Origin: Neoscytalidium dimidiatum
Lineage: Eukaryota; Ascomycota; Dothideomycetes; Botryosphaeriales; Botryosphaeriaceae
Assembly (NCBI GenBank): GCA_037367355.1
Contig: CM074700.1
Span: 1,984,001-2,048,000 of the forward strand
DNA length: 64,000 nucleotides
Direction: 5' to 3'
Below the pieces are notes generated by a model that saw only the letters and a program-made list of their open reading frames with translations, was not told the DNA's origin and searched no databases. Within the stretch, counting starts at the first letter, position 1. Each line of letters begins with the position of its first letter. Positions 11,132 through 22,714 of this stretch are shown here, one piece after another. The position numbers were made by a program, and so were the translations under genes.

Positions 11132-13446
11132 ATGCGCTCGCTTCCAGCTTTTGCCGGCCTTCTGGCCGCTGTTCATGCGCTTCCGCAAAGCATCGACTTT
11201 AAAGCCGTTTCAGACGCCGATCCGGTCCCTTCAGTCACTGTGCCCATTGGTGCTGCCCAAGCTACCACTATCAACTACGACCCCCAGACGGCCTACCGAT
11301 CTGTTACGGACTCAGTCAACCAGGATCCACCAACGCCGACTCCTTCCGCAACTGGGACTGTGTTCAGCAAGCGCGATGCGTGTCAGACTCAACTTGCCGG
11401 AGCAGGCCCTGTACCCAGCCCTGACAACGCTAGTGCATTCCTGTCATACTCATACTTCTCTTCTGCAGCCTCTGCAGCACCTACTCCGTCCGGCTATGCC
11501 AACACGTTCACCAACCTTCAGGCATCTAACAATGCCTATGGCTACATGGGCTACACCGCTCTTGATAAGTACGATAGTATCGATTGTGCTGCCAAGTGCA
11601 ATGCTATCCAGGGCTGCTCTGCCTTCAACATCTGTAAGCATGGCGCTGCATTATTGACACAGATCCTGGCTTACATATACATATCAGACTTCGAACGCGA
11701 CCCTTCCGTCGAGCCCGGCGCTGGCTGCAGCGACCCGCCCAGCACCACTGTCATCAAGTGCGTCTTCTGGGGAGGTCCTGTGACTAAGGACAATGCGCAA
11801 AACACTGGACAGTGGCGTGCCGATTTCCAAGTGGTCATGGCTGGGTCGAATGGCTACGTCAACTACGCCAAAACCTCCGTTAACGGCTACAACACGCCTA
11901 CAAATCTCGACAATGTCGCCATCAACGCGCCCCTTGACTGCGATGGAGACGATACCTATATGGGTGTCCGCGTCTTCACGGACGGGCCATTCGATGCTGG
12001 GCTTTGTGCAAGTGCCTGCAGCGCTACCAGCCAGTGGAATATCGATCACCCGCCAGCAAATGGAAAGCCCCAAACCTGCCAGTTCTTCAACACCTACCTC
12101 CTCCTGAAAAACGGCGTCAGCGTCGGCCAATATTGTGCCATGTACAGCCAGGCTTGGGATGCCAGCTATGCTAAGAACGACGGTCAATGGAGGGGAAATG
12201 ACCACTACACTATCACCTACAGCTACTCTTTCGTCAACTCTACGAGCCCCGGGGCCCCTCGAATTCCGTGCGCGGTCGCTTCTGCTACCTCGGCAATTGT
12301 TTCCGCGTCTGCGCAACCCTTCTGCTCTGCCTTGCTCGGATACACGATACCGTTGACGACCAGCACTGCGACTAACTCCATTACTGTTCCCTCCGCGACT
12401 ATCACTTCGACAACGTACTCGACTACTAGCACGGAGACTTTCACTTCGACCAACTTGGTTGCTATTACGACGCAAGTCAACAAGCGTGGCCTCTCCAGGG
12501 CCAGAGCCACGACTTCCTGCTCAGACCACGACCACAGCTTCGTGGTTCGCGACGCTACAGCAGTCAGCGATGCTACTACGACAATAAGTGACATTCCCAT
12601 GACCACTGTATACGGAGATGGTTGGGTGGATGTAGCCCCGGTCTTTACCGATGTTCCCGATGCGACCAATGCGCTTCAGCGGCGCACCATCTCACCTACC
12701 ACTCCCACAGCCCTTGCAACTTTCCCCGGTAAGCAGCATTCCCCTAGTTATCCTTCGTATATGATTTATCCACTGACAAGTAGCCAGCCGACGTCCTGAG
12801 CTCCGCATGCTCGATGGAGGTGACTCCCGCCACCAGCACATCGACAGTCTCCGCCACCGTAACCCAGACCATTACCTCAGGTGCTCAAACAGTAACTACC
12901 ACGATTGGTGTAACTACAACTTCCACCACACAAACAATCACCTCGACGACTACCATATCAGTGGCAAATGGAGCCCCCACTGGTACCGTCGGCTACTTGA
13001 GAATCGTACCGACCGTGAATACCAACGCCGCCTATGCTTTGTCAGACAACGCGAACCACCTGACGGACAACTTCTACGCCCAAGGAAAGCGTGAAACTTT
13101 CATCGTCACCCCAGAAAGCTTCTTGTACAGTGTCACAAACAACGCCTACTACTTCCTGTCCAGCAGTGCGGCGACGGTCCCGTCATTGCTCAACTGGAGC
13201 ACCAGCAAAAATAACGCCCAGGCCATCTTCGAGCCCCAGCAGCCAGCAGCTGATGGAAGCTATAAGGTCAAGGTCAAGGACGGCAACAATGCTTATAAGG
13301 CCACTTGCGTGTTCAAAAATGGCCAATCAACCGACAGCAGCCTCGTTACGTTCAACTCAGCCGCTGGATTCCATGTTGTCGCGTACAGCACTTCGCAACA
13401 GATCGTCGGTTGCGTGCCGGTGGACTTGGTTATCTCCCCCGTGTGA
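11132..13446 (+). CDS. Secreted cysteine-containing, Thr/Ser-rich surface protein
   Basis: The exons are 11132-11633, 11688-12728 and 12788-13446, in phase, giving 733 aa. A clear signal peptide (MRSLPAFAGLLAAVHALPQ) is followed by a short pro-region. A dibasic KR at residues 80-81 is a possible Kex2 site. The first globular region contains CAAKCNAIQGCSAFNIY, an arrangement like the PAN/Apple-type folds of fungal secreted proteins, and then several further cysteines. The middle is a Thr/Ser-rich linker (12340-12960) likely to be O-glycosylated, interrupted by further dibasic sites (NKR, QRR). The C-terminal 150 residues form a separate region with few cysteines. No GPI-anchor signal is obvious, because the protein ends VDLVISPV. 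I do not recognise a named orthologue. A cell-wall, adhesion or host-surface role is inference. Confidence 0.85.
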
Positions 13447-15020
13447 TGGAGCAAAGCAGTGGTTGACTGATTGACATTGACTGCGAGTATTTTTGGGTTC
13501 GTTCCGGAATTTTGTTTCATTTTGATAAAGCCTCTGTAAATAGTCCCAGCTGCGGTATGGGATAAGGTAGAGCGATCTCTCTTTGACGAATTTCATTCAT
13601 CGTTCTCAAACTTCTAGCATCCGACATAGGACGTGTATGATCTTATAACATTATTCCTCTACTGCTCGATATGATAATCATTCGGGATGGAAGGAACGCA
13701 GTACGGCGAATAACACGGAATATGCACCGACCGCTGTGATAACTGAACTACCCTATCTGTTCCTGTGCTGAGCGCCGTCGGGATTCTGAATGCTTACCAG
13801 AATTGACATAGCACCTTCCTTAATAGTCTAGCGCGTATCGTACTTGTGAGCTCGATGGACATAAGCACTTGCAATAGCAACCTCACAGGTATTAAGGCGC
13901 ATAGGCACTTGAAGCAGTCATCCGGACGTAGATGTTCTCCGGTGCCAATCACCTGTACGTCCGAGCGACTGTTCCCTAATCATCCGCGAAGTTCGGTTCA
14001 AAAATAGAACTCATCGGTACCATCCTTTCCTATACTTCAAATACCAGTTCCTTCTGGCTACCTAAGGGTCTTTGACCTATACTTGATACTTTTCAGTTCT
14101 CTGAGAATGAACAAGGTTGCTGTTTGAAATAATGGAAGGGGTTGGACGGTTTTTGTTCTTCTTTCATACGCATACTGTTTTGCTTTTATTTTACACAGGG
14201 CCCAATAAGATTATTTGGTCATTATATCATCCTTGTGTAAAGCATGATAACAATACAAAAGACGTTCTCATTCCCGTCATTTCTAAGCGCGGTTATCTTC
14301 CCTATGCTTCACATAAGTCACTGGTAAGGCCCTCATTGTATGAAGCTGGTTTATTGTTTGCCTTTGGATATCGGCAATTCTGATATATAAAACATAAAAA
14401 GACTTCTGACTCACTATTGCCGGAACTTTGACCAAACCGAACGATATCGGGCAGGTGCGCGGAATAGACGTTGGTTCCTTGTCCCTGACTGCCTTTTCCT
14501 GCTCGTCATCCGATGTACTTTGGTGGCTTTATTACCTGGGCGGGTCTTCCCTGCTGACTGCTCGTATTGGTGCTCCGTCTTATAAACGCTGCGCTTATCC
14601 TTATCGTAGCAATCCATTTGTCTTCGCCGAAGGCAACAAGATACGAGGCGATCCGGGAGACACCTGCATAACTCCATTGCAAGTAATATTGCCGAGTATC
14701 CCTCTGAGCAGGTAGGTTAAACTAACGCTTACTGGTTCAACGAGTTCGTGGGCTGTGGCCAGTGTATAGTCTCGCTCGCTTCTGATCGTGGGGAGCGGAA
14801 CCGAACTGAACCCTTCGTGTTTCCACAACTAATTTTTCTTTCTGCCTGAAACTTCCCACTATGCGACCATAGTAGCCCGAGATCATTTTGACAAAAAAGG
14901 ATAATCCTAAAAACAAACTTTAAGCTCACAGTGATTGTACTCTGTCCAAATTCCCAGTCAAATTTTCCGTTTCAGAGAATTGCTGTATATATATTTTACA
15001 ATAATTGAGAGTCTGCAACT
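13447..15020. other. Intergenic between secreted protein gene and tRNA-Gly
   Basis: No gene is supported. The first part is the 3' flank of the secreted-protein gene. The remainder has AT-rich stretches and short unrelated frames. The 40 bp just before the tRNA is AT-rich, as is common upstream of fungal tRNA genes. Confidence 0.5.
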
Positions 15021-15129
15021 GCGTTGGTGGTTTAGTGGTAAAATTCATCGTTGCCATCTACTAGTTATCCACTGATGGATAGCAAGGAGAAGTTTCGATG
15101 AGCCCCGGGTTCGATTCCCGGCCGACGCA
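15021..15129 (+). tRNA. tRNA-Gly (GCC) with 38-nt intron
   Basis: The sequence folds as a tRNA. The acceptor stem GCGTTGG (15021-15027) pairs with CCGACGC (15122-15128), followed by discriminator A. The A-box-like region is GGTTTAGTGGTAA. The T-arm is GGGTTCGATTCCC, the B box. The anticodon loop TTGCCA gives anticodon GCC at 15053-15055. The anticodon stem CATCG/CGATG only closes if an intron is removed just after position 37, at 15057-15094. That is the canonical place for introns cut by the tRNA splicing endonuclease. A run of T follows at 15130-15133, consistent with Pol III termination. Confidence 0.95.
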
Positions 15130-15711
15130 TTTTTGCTCATTCTTTTGCTATTTCGAGCTGTTGAGCTCCAATTATGCTGCATTGCACATGTCCTCATCAT
15201 TTCCGAGGTTGCTCCGCACTCGGGATGGGGTGGAGGAAGAAAGACTTCGTATGCAACGAGGCCCAGCGTTGCCGAGTTTCTTCGTTCTCATGCGCATGGT
15301 TTCAACATGCGAATGCTGGGCTTGGAGAAAAAATATCTTCGGGACCAGAGAGAAAGGCCAAGTGATTGGCCAAGGCCCCTGCGGCCTGCCTTGCATCTGT
15401 TGAAACGAATAAGAAACACACTTTGCAACCGCGGTCTGGCTTGGGACATCTATGCACTTGCAGATCACAACGCCTTGCTCACTGTACCGCACTAGATCGC
15501 GACGGTAAGTTTTCAACAGAGGGTATCAGATTTTTTCATTCAGCGAACGGCTTACAACAACAGCAGTGTCAAGCGATGCTGTATATATACAGTTGTCTCC
15601 CAAGTCTATAAACCCACAAAATCCCTTTTTGCTAGAAACCCAAGCACCCATACGCGACTGTACAAAAGAACAACATGTAGACGACTCATCAAGCGGATAT
15701 GCTCCGACCGC
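15130..15711. other. Intergenic between tRNA-Gly and PHO89
   Basis: It starts with a TTTTT Pol III terminator directly after the tRNA. The rest is the 3' flank of the phosphate symporter gene. Short open frames occur on both strands, but none is convincing. Confidence 0.45.
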
Positions 15712-17653
15712 TTAGAGGAAGTGAGGAGCATTGAGGAACAGCCCCATCAGAACGCCGCCGAGGGTGCCGGCAATGGGGATGGTCATGATCCAGGAGATGA
15801 CGAGGAGGCCGACCCGCTGGAAGTTGACGGCCTTCAGGGTGCCGTTGCAGAGACCGACGCCGACAGTGGCGCCGGTGATGCACATAGAGGTCGAGACGGG
15901 CAGGGAGTATTGCGAGAAGACGAGGACGGTGATGGCGGCGCCCATCTCCATGGAGCAGCCTGGAAGAAAGTAAAAAAAAAAAAAAAGGTTAGTCGATGTT
16001 TCTAAATCATTTAAAGTTTATAGGGAAAGGATAACGTACCTCTGCTGGGTGAGTGGTAGGTGATCTTGTTACCCATGACCTTCATGATGTTGTAGCCGTA
16101 AGTGATCAGGCCGAGCGAGATGGTTGCGGAGAGGACGGCGAGTTGCCAGACGGGGACAGAAGCCTTGGAGGCCGCGGCGTCGCCGGTCTTCCAGGCCGAG
16201 TAGATAACAGCCCAGGGGCCGACCGAGTTTCCGATGTCATTGGCGCCGTGGGCGAAGGAGGCGGTGCAGGCGGTAAGGATCTGGACGAAGGAGTAGGTGT
16301 GCTCGACCTCGTTGGGGTACTTTTCGGCGTGCGCATAGACACGCTGCATGCGCGCACCGTCGGGAGTGCCAGCGATACCGGTCTGCGCAGCGTGGATATC
16401 GTAGTGCATGCCGTACAGGGCGCCCACGACGATCATGGCGGGAATGCGCTTCACAAGAATTTTCATGTTGCTGAACTCGTAAATCTGACCGGGGCCCATG
16501 GGGTTCTCGTGGAGGGTACGCATGGCCCAACCGAGGGGACCGCGGCCTTTCCTGAGCTTCGCGTGAAGCTTCTCCTCGCCCTGCTCAACAAGTTCCTTGT
16601 AGGTGGGCTGTCTAGCCTCAGTCGCAACGAGAGCCTTCTCGTTCGGCGAAGAACCGGAGTCGGAGTGCTTGGGGGCGGGCTCAATGACAGACTCCATGGA
16701 ACCAGAGGAAGTAGTCTGTTCGTCCTCGTCCTCCTGCACGACAGCGTAGTTGGGGACCTTGGCGTGGTCACCAGGAGCGACAGGAGGGCGGTAGAGGAGG
16801 GCGGGGCCCTGAATGAACATCCACCATTTGACTGATTGATCCTTCTGGATGATCCTTGCATGAAGGAAAGGAACGAAGAACAGGGCCGAGAGGAGGGCGA
16901 CGCCAGAACCGGTACCCATGGTGACAGCGGCGACATACCAGCCAGGCTTCTTGTTAAGCTTCAAGTTGGGAGAGCCCTTGTAGACGATGGACAGCGTGCA
17001 GATGGTACCGGCGATGAGGAACCAGAAGGGTGAAGTGTAGACGGCCCATGGCACGGGGTTCTTGCGCATGTGGACGACGAGCTTGATGAGCATGAAGATG
17101 GTAGCGCCAAAGCCGGCGGCAATGGCGGGGGCCATGCCCAAACCGGCGAAGATTGCACCGAGACCCTTTCCGCCGTTCCATCCCCACTGGACCTGGGAAG
17201 CACCAACGGTCGCAACACCGACACCGGCGACGGCCGAGATCAGCGAGTAAGTCGAGGAGACGTGGGCGGAGTGACGGGTGCACCACATGACCCAGGAGGA
17301 AGCGGCAGCGAGAGCGCAGGTGAAAGCGAGCATCTGGACACCGGCATTGTCCTGGAAGGCCGAGTTGGGGATGATGCCGTTCTTGATAGTATCAGCCGTA
17401 CGCGCGCCGACAGTGATGGCTCCGAGCATCTCGAATACGGTGCCAAATATCATGGCTTGTCTATACGAGATGGATCTCGAAGAGACACTGGTAGCCCAGG
17501 CATTGGCAACATCGTCTGCCGGATCAATCAGCCAGTGTCGGTGGGCGGGGAGCAAGGTTGGGTTGGGCACTTACTGGCACCGTTGTTGTAAGCATCGAGC
17601 ATGGCAAAGAAGGTGCCAATGACAAAGATGTAGGTGTACTCGTCGAGCGCCAT
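15712..17653 (-). CDS. PHO89: Na+/phosphate symporter, PHO89/PHO-4 type
   Basis: The exons are 17653-17575, 17515-16040 and 15959-15712, giving 600 aa. The PHO4/PiT family signature GANDVANAW starts at about residue 25 and is repeated as GANDIGNSVGPW near residue 445; this duplicated motif is the hallmark of PiT transporters. Two blocks of membrane helices flank a large hydrophilic loop rich in acidic and serine residues (about 16600-16760). The last exon holds the final helices (ITVLVFSQY, ISWIMTIPIAG). The first intron lies inside the first signature motif. The protein should import phosphate with sodium at the plasma membrane, favoured at alkaline pH and under phosphate starvation. Two CACGTG boxes upstream fit control by a PHO4/NUC-1-type bHLH factor. 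The next gene upstream on the same strand is a sulfatase. Confidence 0.95.
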
Positions 17654-17787
17654 TTTGAGTTTCCTGGCTTGGGACGAGCAAGTGTCAAGGGTTGATGGGG
17701 TGCCGGCTGCTGGGGGGGGGGGGGGCCACGCAAGAGAGCGAAATGTCTCTTTTTAAGTAGCGGATGCTACGGCCTTACGGCACCCCC

Positions 17788-17793
17788 CACGTG
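17788..17793. promoter_or_regulatory. CACGTG E-box upstream of PHO89
   Basis: This perfect CACGTG palindrome lies about 135 bp upstream of the PHO89 start codon. It is the core site of the PHO4/NUC-1 bHLH regulators of phosphate-starvation genes in yeast and Neurospora. Assignment to that factor is inference from the target gene. Cbf1-type factors bind the same core. Confidence 0.55.
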
Positions 17794-18186
17794 CTATGGT
17801 TTGAGCACCCAGCCTGTAAAACGTCGTATCGCGGATTGCCGCCACGTCGGGATTTGTGATAAGAGCATAAAAGCAAGCGTTCCACGGCCAGACACGCGGG
17901 CATTCGATTCGATCTCAAGTCCCCGTATTTCGGGAAGTGCGGCGAAGGCGCGCCACTAACAGAAATTTACGCAGCTGCAAAGGTGGCCAAGAAAGGAGCC
18001 GTCCGTGAGTTTGCTTGGTCCTACTGAAGAAGGCTTCATAGCCGTGGAGTTGCGCAACGCTTAGGGCGTCGTTGGCGGACGCGGCTCTTGGCGGACGAGG
18101 CGCTTGGCGGAGGAATCTCTTGGCAGTTGATTGGCGGCAGGCTTAGCAGTCTCCAATTCCTGCCAATCGGAGGGCCTTATTCTCCC

Positions 18187-18192
18187 CACGTG
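18187..18192. promoter_or_regulatory. Second CACGTG E-box upstream of PHO89
   Basis: A second CACGTG palindrome lies about 535 bp upstream of the PHO89 start codon. Two copies in one promoter is the pattern expected for cooperative PHO-pathway activation. Confidence 0.4.
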
Positions 18193-18890
18193 TAGGCCTA
18201 AATGGCCCTGAGCACACCGCGGGGAACCGAATATGGGGTGAGCGGACTCAGCGGAATCAGGCTGCAAGGCAGACCTACTCGGACATCCCCGTTGCTGCAA
18301 TAATTTCTGTGGCGAGAGGCTGAGCCTGGATGGGAACATTGAGGTGCGACACTATGTTTCTGGCTCTTGGAAGTGGCCCAGTTGCCCGGTTTGTGGCCAT
18401 GTGCTTGGAATCTGCTTCTTGATGGCCAGCCAAGTGCTTACAAGCAAACAGCCACAGTCCGAAATCTGCATACTGAAGAACGGCCAAGTTCTACAAGCAG
18501 CGAGCCGCACACCAAAACCTGGATATTGGATGTCAGATTGTCTTGCGTTGCTGGGCCCCGTTCTATTGGTGAGAAGTCGCCATCGCCGCGATGTTGAAGG
18601 TCTTGGACCTCAACACCAAGGAGTCTTGTTGCCATCCTGCCCCGCAGTGCCCAATAATCTACAACCAGATCAATTCGCCCTCTTTCCCTCCCTTTACTGG
18701 CATACCAAAGACGCTTCGATACTACCATCCATCTGGTGGACAAAATCCACTATGCAACAGTTACGCCAACACTCCTTGCGCGGCGCGATCGATCGCAAAG
18801 ACAAGTGGGACAAGACTCTTGTCTGCAGCTGCCCTTGCCGAAAATCCTGGTGCATGCAGTAAGCTTCCAGCTAGAAGAACCTCGGAAGCC

Positions 18891-20639
18891 TCATAGCTCC
18901 CCATCACCCCTCCCCAGGTACTGTTCGTACGGACTAGGCAGATCCACCTCTGGCGCACGCTGGTCCTTGTACCACGGTATGACGTCCGATGTTTCCATCA
19001 GCCACTTAAGTACCGCCTCTCTCATCTTCGCCCTAATGTGCTGATAGTCCGGTTCGGCCGCCAGATTGCGCAGTTCATACGTATCGTTCTTGCGGAAGTA
19101 TAGCTCGTCGGCCTCGTACAACCTGTACACGTACGTCCACTCCTTGTCCCTAATCGAAACCGACTTGCCCACCAGCGCGGTATCGTTATGCTGTAGCGCG
19201 GCCTTGATATCATACGGAAACGGCCCCTGCTCCAGCAGCGGCTCCTCGTTCAGCAGGAACCCACCCTCGGTATACGCATAGCTCTTGTGCGGCAAGACCT
19301 CGCCCCTGCCGACCGCGTGGATGGCGTCGACGAGCGATTTGCCGAAGTGCATGTAGTTCTCGCCGATCGTCGCGAAATGCAGCATCGTCGGCACGAGGTC
19401 GACCATCTCCGCCATCTCGTCGTACACCTTCCCGCTCGGCAGGCCGGCGCCGCCGACGATGAGCGGCTCGTGCGTCAGCTGCTCATTCAGTCCAGATGGC
19501 CACTTCTCGATCAGCCCGTAGTCGCCCAGAAACTCGCCGTGGTCGGTAAAGAACATGGTGATGGTCGAGTGCCAGAGGCCGTGCGACTTGGTCGCGTTGA
19601 CGACGCGGCCGAACTGCTCGTCCAAGCGGGATATCATGCCGTAGTACGTGGCTTTCACTTCGCGCCAGAGCTCCGGCGTGGCGCGGTCGAGCCCGTAGGC
19701 TTGGTAGATGGTATCGATGAAGCGAGGCTGGTAGCCGGTCTGCTGTGGGGTCAGCATGGAGGATCGGGATAACGAGATAGCACTGGGTTCGTTATACCTT
19801 TTCACCCCTGCCGATGGGCAGGGGCATCCCGTCCCGGTCATACATGGAGAAATACGGCTCTTCTACGGTGAAAGGGCAGTGCGGGAAAAGTAGCGGCAGG
19901 AATAGGACCCAAGGCTTGTCCTGCGGAGGCCGTTCAAGCCACTTCAGCGCTCCGCGGATCATGGTCTCATCGTAGTCAAGGGCTTGCGTGGCATTCCTTA
20001 CGCCCTTGTAGAAGACACGGTTGAGGATATCATTCTTGTCTTCTTGGTAAGGCGGAGAGGAGAAACCGGGAAGCGTCTGGCTGGTCAGGAATCCATACTC
20101 GTTGACACCAAGCTCTGTGGCATTCTCTGCATAGAAATCTCCGCGCGGAGAAAGATAGGCAACGTGGTACCCATTCTCCTTCATGGACTTGAAAAGGTTT
20201 GGTTCCCAGGGCTTGAGCAGATTTTCGAGCGTGCGGTGGCCATTCACGTGCGGGTACTGGCCCGTGAACATGCTGCATCGGGATTGTGAGCATACTGATG
20301 CCTGGGTGTAGGTATTGGTAAACCGGGTGGCTTCTCTGGCGAAGGAATCGATGTTCGGCGTGTTGACTAGCTGATCTCCCGTTAATTTTCGCCCGTGGTC
20401 CCGACTTATCACGATCAACTCACATCGTTTCCGAATATACCCAAAGCATCGTATCGCAGCTGATCTGGCATGAACAGAATGAAATTCGGCTTCTCAATTG
20501 AAAGCTTATTGGGCTTCGGGGGCTGTGTGTAGGGATGGTCGATGGTTGGTCCGCCTTCGGATGGCGGCGGTTGAGCTGTTGCTGAGCCAATGAGCATGGC
20601 CGGCAGCCAAAACGCAAGTTTATTCAAAAGGGGACGCAT
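18891..20639 (-). CDS. Secreted sulfatase (alkaline-phosphatase superfamily)
   Basis: The exons are 20639-20424, 20370-19798 and 19742-18891, all phase 0, giving 546 aa. The signal peptide (MRPLLNKLAFWLPAMLIGSATA) is followed by the metal-binding start FILFMPDQLRYDALG. The sulfatase active-site region at about residues 98-115 reads VCSQSRCSMFTG, then YPHVNGHRT. The usual third position of the formylglycine motif (C-x-P/A-x-R) is Gln here. A downstream FFTDHGEFLGDYGL supplies the second Asp/His metal and sulfate ligands. The C-terminal part (EWTYVYRLYEADELY, then LYFRKNDTYELRNLA) is typical of arylsulfatase and choline-sulfatase-like enzymes. It probably releases sulfate from sulfate esters outside the cell. 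Its position behind a phosphate symporter suggests a nutrient-scavenging context, but co-regulation is not shown. Confidence 0.9.
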
Positions 20640-21340
20640 CTTGATTGCCCGGGTATCTCCCTCACTTGCGCAGGGCGGGAGGTGGTCACACGGTAGGCAA
20701 ACCGTTTAAAAGATAATGGCATCGGTCTCCCTTCATCGGATTTCATAATTGGAGCGCCCCGCAATTTTCCTTCGATGGTATAGCGACAGGCGAAATTCTA
20801 CGAATGGCGTTTTGTGTGCGGGGAACAGTCCATCAGAATCCGAAATGCCGGTGGCATGCCGGCGGTGAGCCCGATGACGCGATCGGATCTGCATTGCAAG
20901 CCCTGGGCCCGAGACATGCTGTCTTCATGACCGGGATCAGTCACAATAGACGACTTGGGATACTTGGCCAAATTCAAGAGCATGAATGCATATCTGAATT
21001 CAGCCTCCTGATTCACATTCGAGACATCTGCTAGGACCCCACTACATGGACAACTAAAATTTGCTTCGGATCTTCTTTCGACAGAACGTATGACTCTGTA
21101 GGATACTGAAATTTCAAGGGCAGATTTATACATCAACTCTTGTACCAGGCAAAGAAAATGTAACTAGTCAAGCATGTTCGGTACCCCAGTTTGACTCTTT
21201 CCGACAACTGGTCATTATTCAAAGCAAACAACAGCTTACTCTCACGAAAGCCTTTCTCTTGAACCTCCTCGTTAGACAAGGACAAAAGCTCTTGTTGAGC
21301 TCCATCTACCTTTTTGGAGCCCTTCACAACATTTCTTCAG
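20640..21340. other. Upstream region of sulfatase
   Basis: This is the presumed sulfatase promoter plus unassigned DNA. No gene or clear factor site is supported. Confidence 0.4.
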
Positions 21341-21819
21341 GATTGCTCTTTCAATTTTCTATTTCTTCTCCAATCCATTCCCCATCTCCTCTCTTCCCAA
21401 AGCATTGGCGCGGTCATTGTGCAGATCCGGCAAACAAGGTGAAACAACACCCCATCCCGACTGCGTTGAGCAAAGGCTGGAGGGCAGAAATGCCAATGGC
21501 TGCCATACTGCAACGGAGAATAATTATCGAAGCACTTGCGGTTCCAGGGTTGGACGGTTGCAAATCGACAATCAATGTGGCGCACACGGAAACAGTGCCA
21601 GCTCTCGAGTACATCTCAAGTGCTGATAATATGAACTGGTAGACTCACGTTGAGCGTTCCAGTAGTTGCTAAGCCACAGAGAAACTGCATTATGAGCGGC
21701 ATGCTGAGATGTGTTCGCGACTGCACGGCCCAGCCGTACCCAGCGGTAGATGCAACTGCTACAAAGATGAAGTAGAACACACTGCGCAAGCGGGCAAGCT
21801 CTATAGGAAATTCTGGCAT
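21341..21819 (-). pseudogene. MFS drug transporter relic (C-terminal fragment)
   Basis: Two disjoint minus-strand frames carry the last helices of a fungal DHA1-type MFS transporter. The first (about 21819-21650) has FPIELARLR, then a membrane helix and STAGYGWAVQSRTHL. The second (about 21614-21440) has TLIVDLQPSNPGTASAS, then RCSMAAIGISALQPLLN and MGCCFTLFAG. The latter matches the family's TLIVDLYP-type conserved segment. The second frame runs into a stop. The expected tail (TAPMLWEERRWGMDW) continues in another frame at about 21420-21341, so at least one frameshift separates them. No N-terminal half of the transporter is seen upstream. I read this as a truncated, decayed gene. Confidence 0.7.
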
Positions 21820-22714
21820 TCATGGACTCCTCGTTCTGGGTGTGCACGTGGCGGTTGGGCGATGCCAGCGGCCACGCCTGTCGGCACTTCTTCCTCCCGC
21901 GGGGTTGGATCAATATGGAATGTCTTGAGTTGGCCAGGGTGTTCCCCGACGGGGTGTTTCTGTGTCCACGCAACGACGAGGTCGCCGTCGTCAGGAATGG
22001 GTTCCGCGGGGAACGGGTGGATTGGAATCGTGGGTCTTCCGGGAGATGCAACTCCCAGCCCCTCGTTCTGCTTTAAAGGTCTGAGTATGTCCGGTCTAGT
22101 CGACATTTAATCTCATGTTTTATTATTTTCTTCTCAGAGGGGGGTGGTGATACCAAATTTTTGAAGCGTTTGTGCATATAGAAGTAGAAACCATATCAAG
22201 CACACGACAAGTAATGAAGTAAATCACCATCCGCGCCTCTCGTTTAATCTCAGCGTGGATGTGTGGTCATTCTCAAAATTCGATTTTGCGGTTTTAGAGA
22301 TGCATCCGATTTAAATCTTATTTTATACCATTCATTACTGCCACCCCCATCCCTTATGTTACGGAACCACGTTGCGTTAGTATTGAATAGGTGCATTGCA
22401 ACCCTGCCATTCTTGGGCATCAATAGCTTAGCGGCTGTAGAATGGTTGAAGAACGGCTTGTCTTTTGACGCAGCTTGGACTCATTATAGGGACGGACGTA
22501 CCGATGTACAAAGAAAAATCACGTCGGCGTGCAGTTTACTGTACTAATTTCAAACCCATTACACATATCGGATATCTTACTTCCGCTAGAATGAACCAGC
22601 AACATGCGGCGTCCAGACCGAGTCAAAGTCCAACCGCATCCACACACCATACCCGAACCGCTATCTCCGCTCGCCAGTGAAGCCACGCAACTGCAAAATG
22701 GGCTTCCACCCGCC
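21820..22714. other. Intergenic, upstream of MFS relic
   Basis: No gene is supported. I looked for the missing N-terminal half of the MFS relic on the minus strand and did not find it. The right part is the 3' flank of the tRNA-lysidine synthase gene. Confidence 0.45.

Larger units (their letters stand above)
17654..18890. other. Upstream region of PHO89
   Basis: This 1.2-kb stretch holds the PHO89 promoter. It includes a 14-bp poly-G run (17712-17725), CACGTG palindromes at 17788-17793 and 18187-18192, and four short TTGGCGG-type repeats at about 18069-18140. No gene is supported. Confidence 0.55.

Noticed and set aside
11684..12475. 263-codon frame on the minus strand
   Set aside because: It is antisense to the secreted-protein gene, which has a signal peptide, consistent introns and conserved cysteines.
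16053..16835. 260-codon frame on the plus strand
   Set aside because: It is antisense to PHO89, whose duplicated GAND signature fixes the strand.
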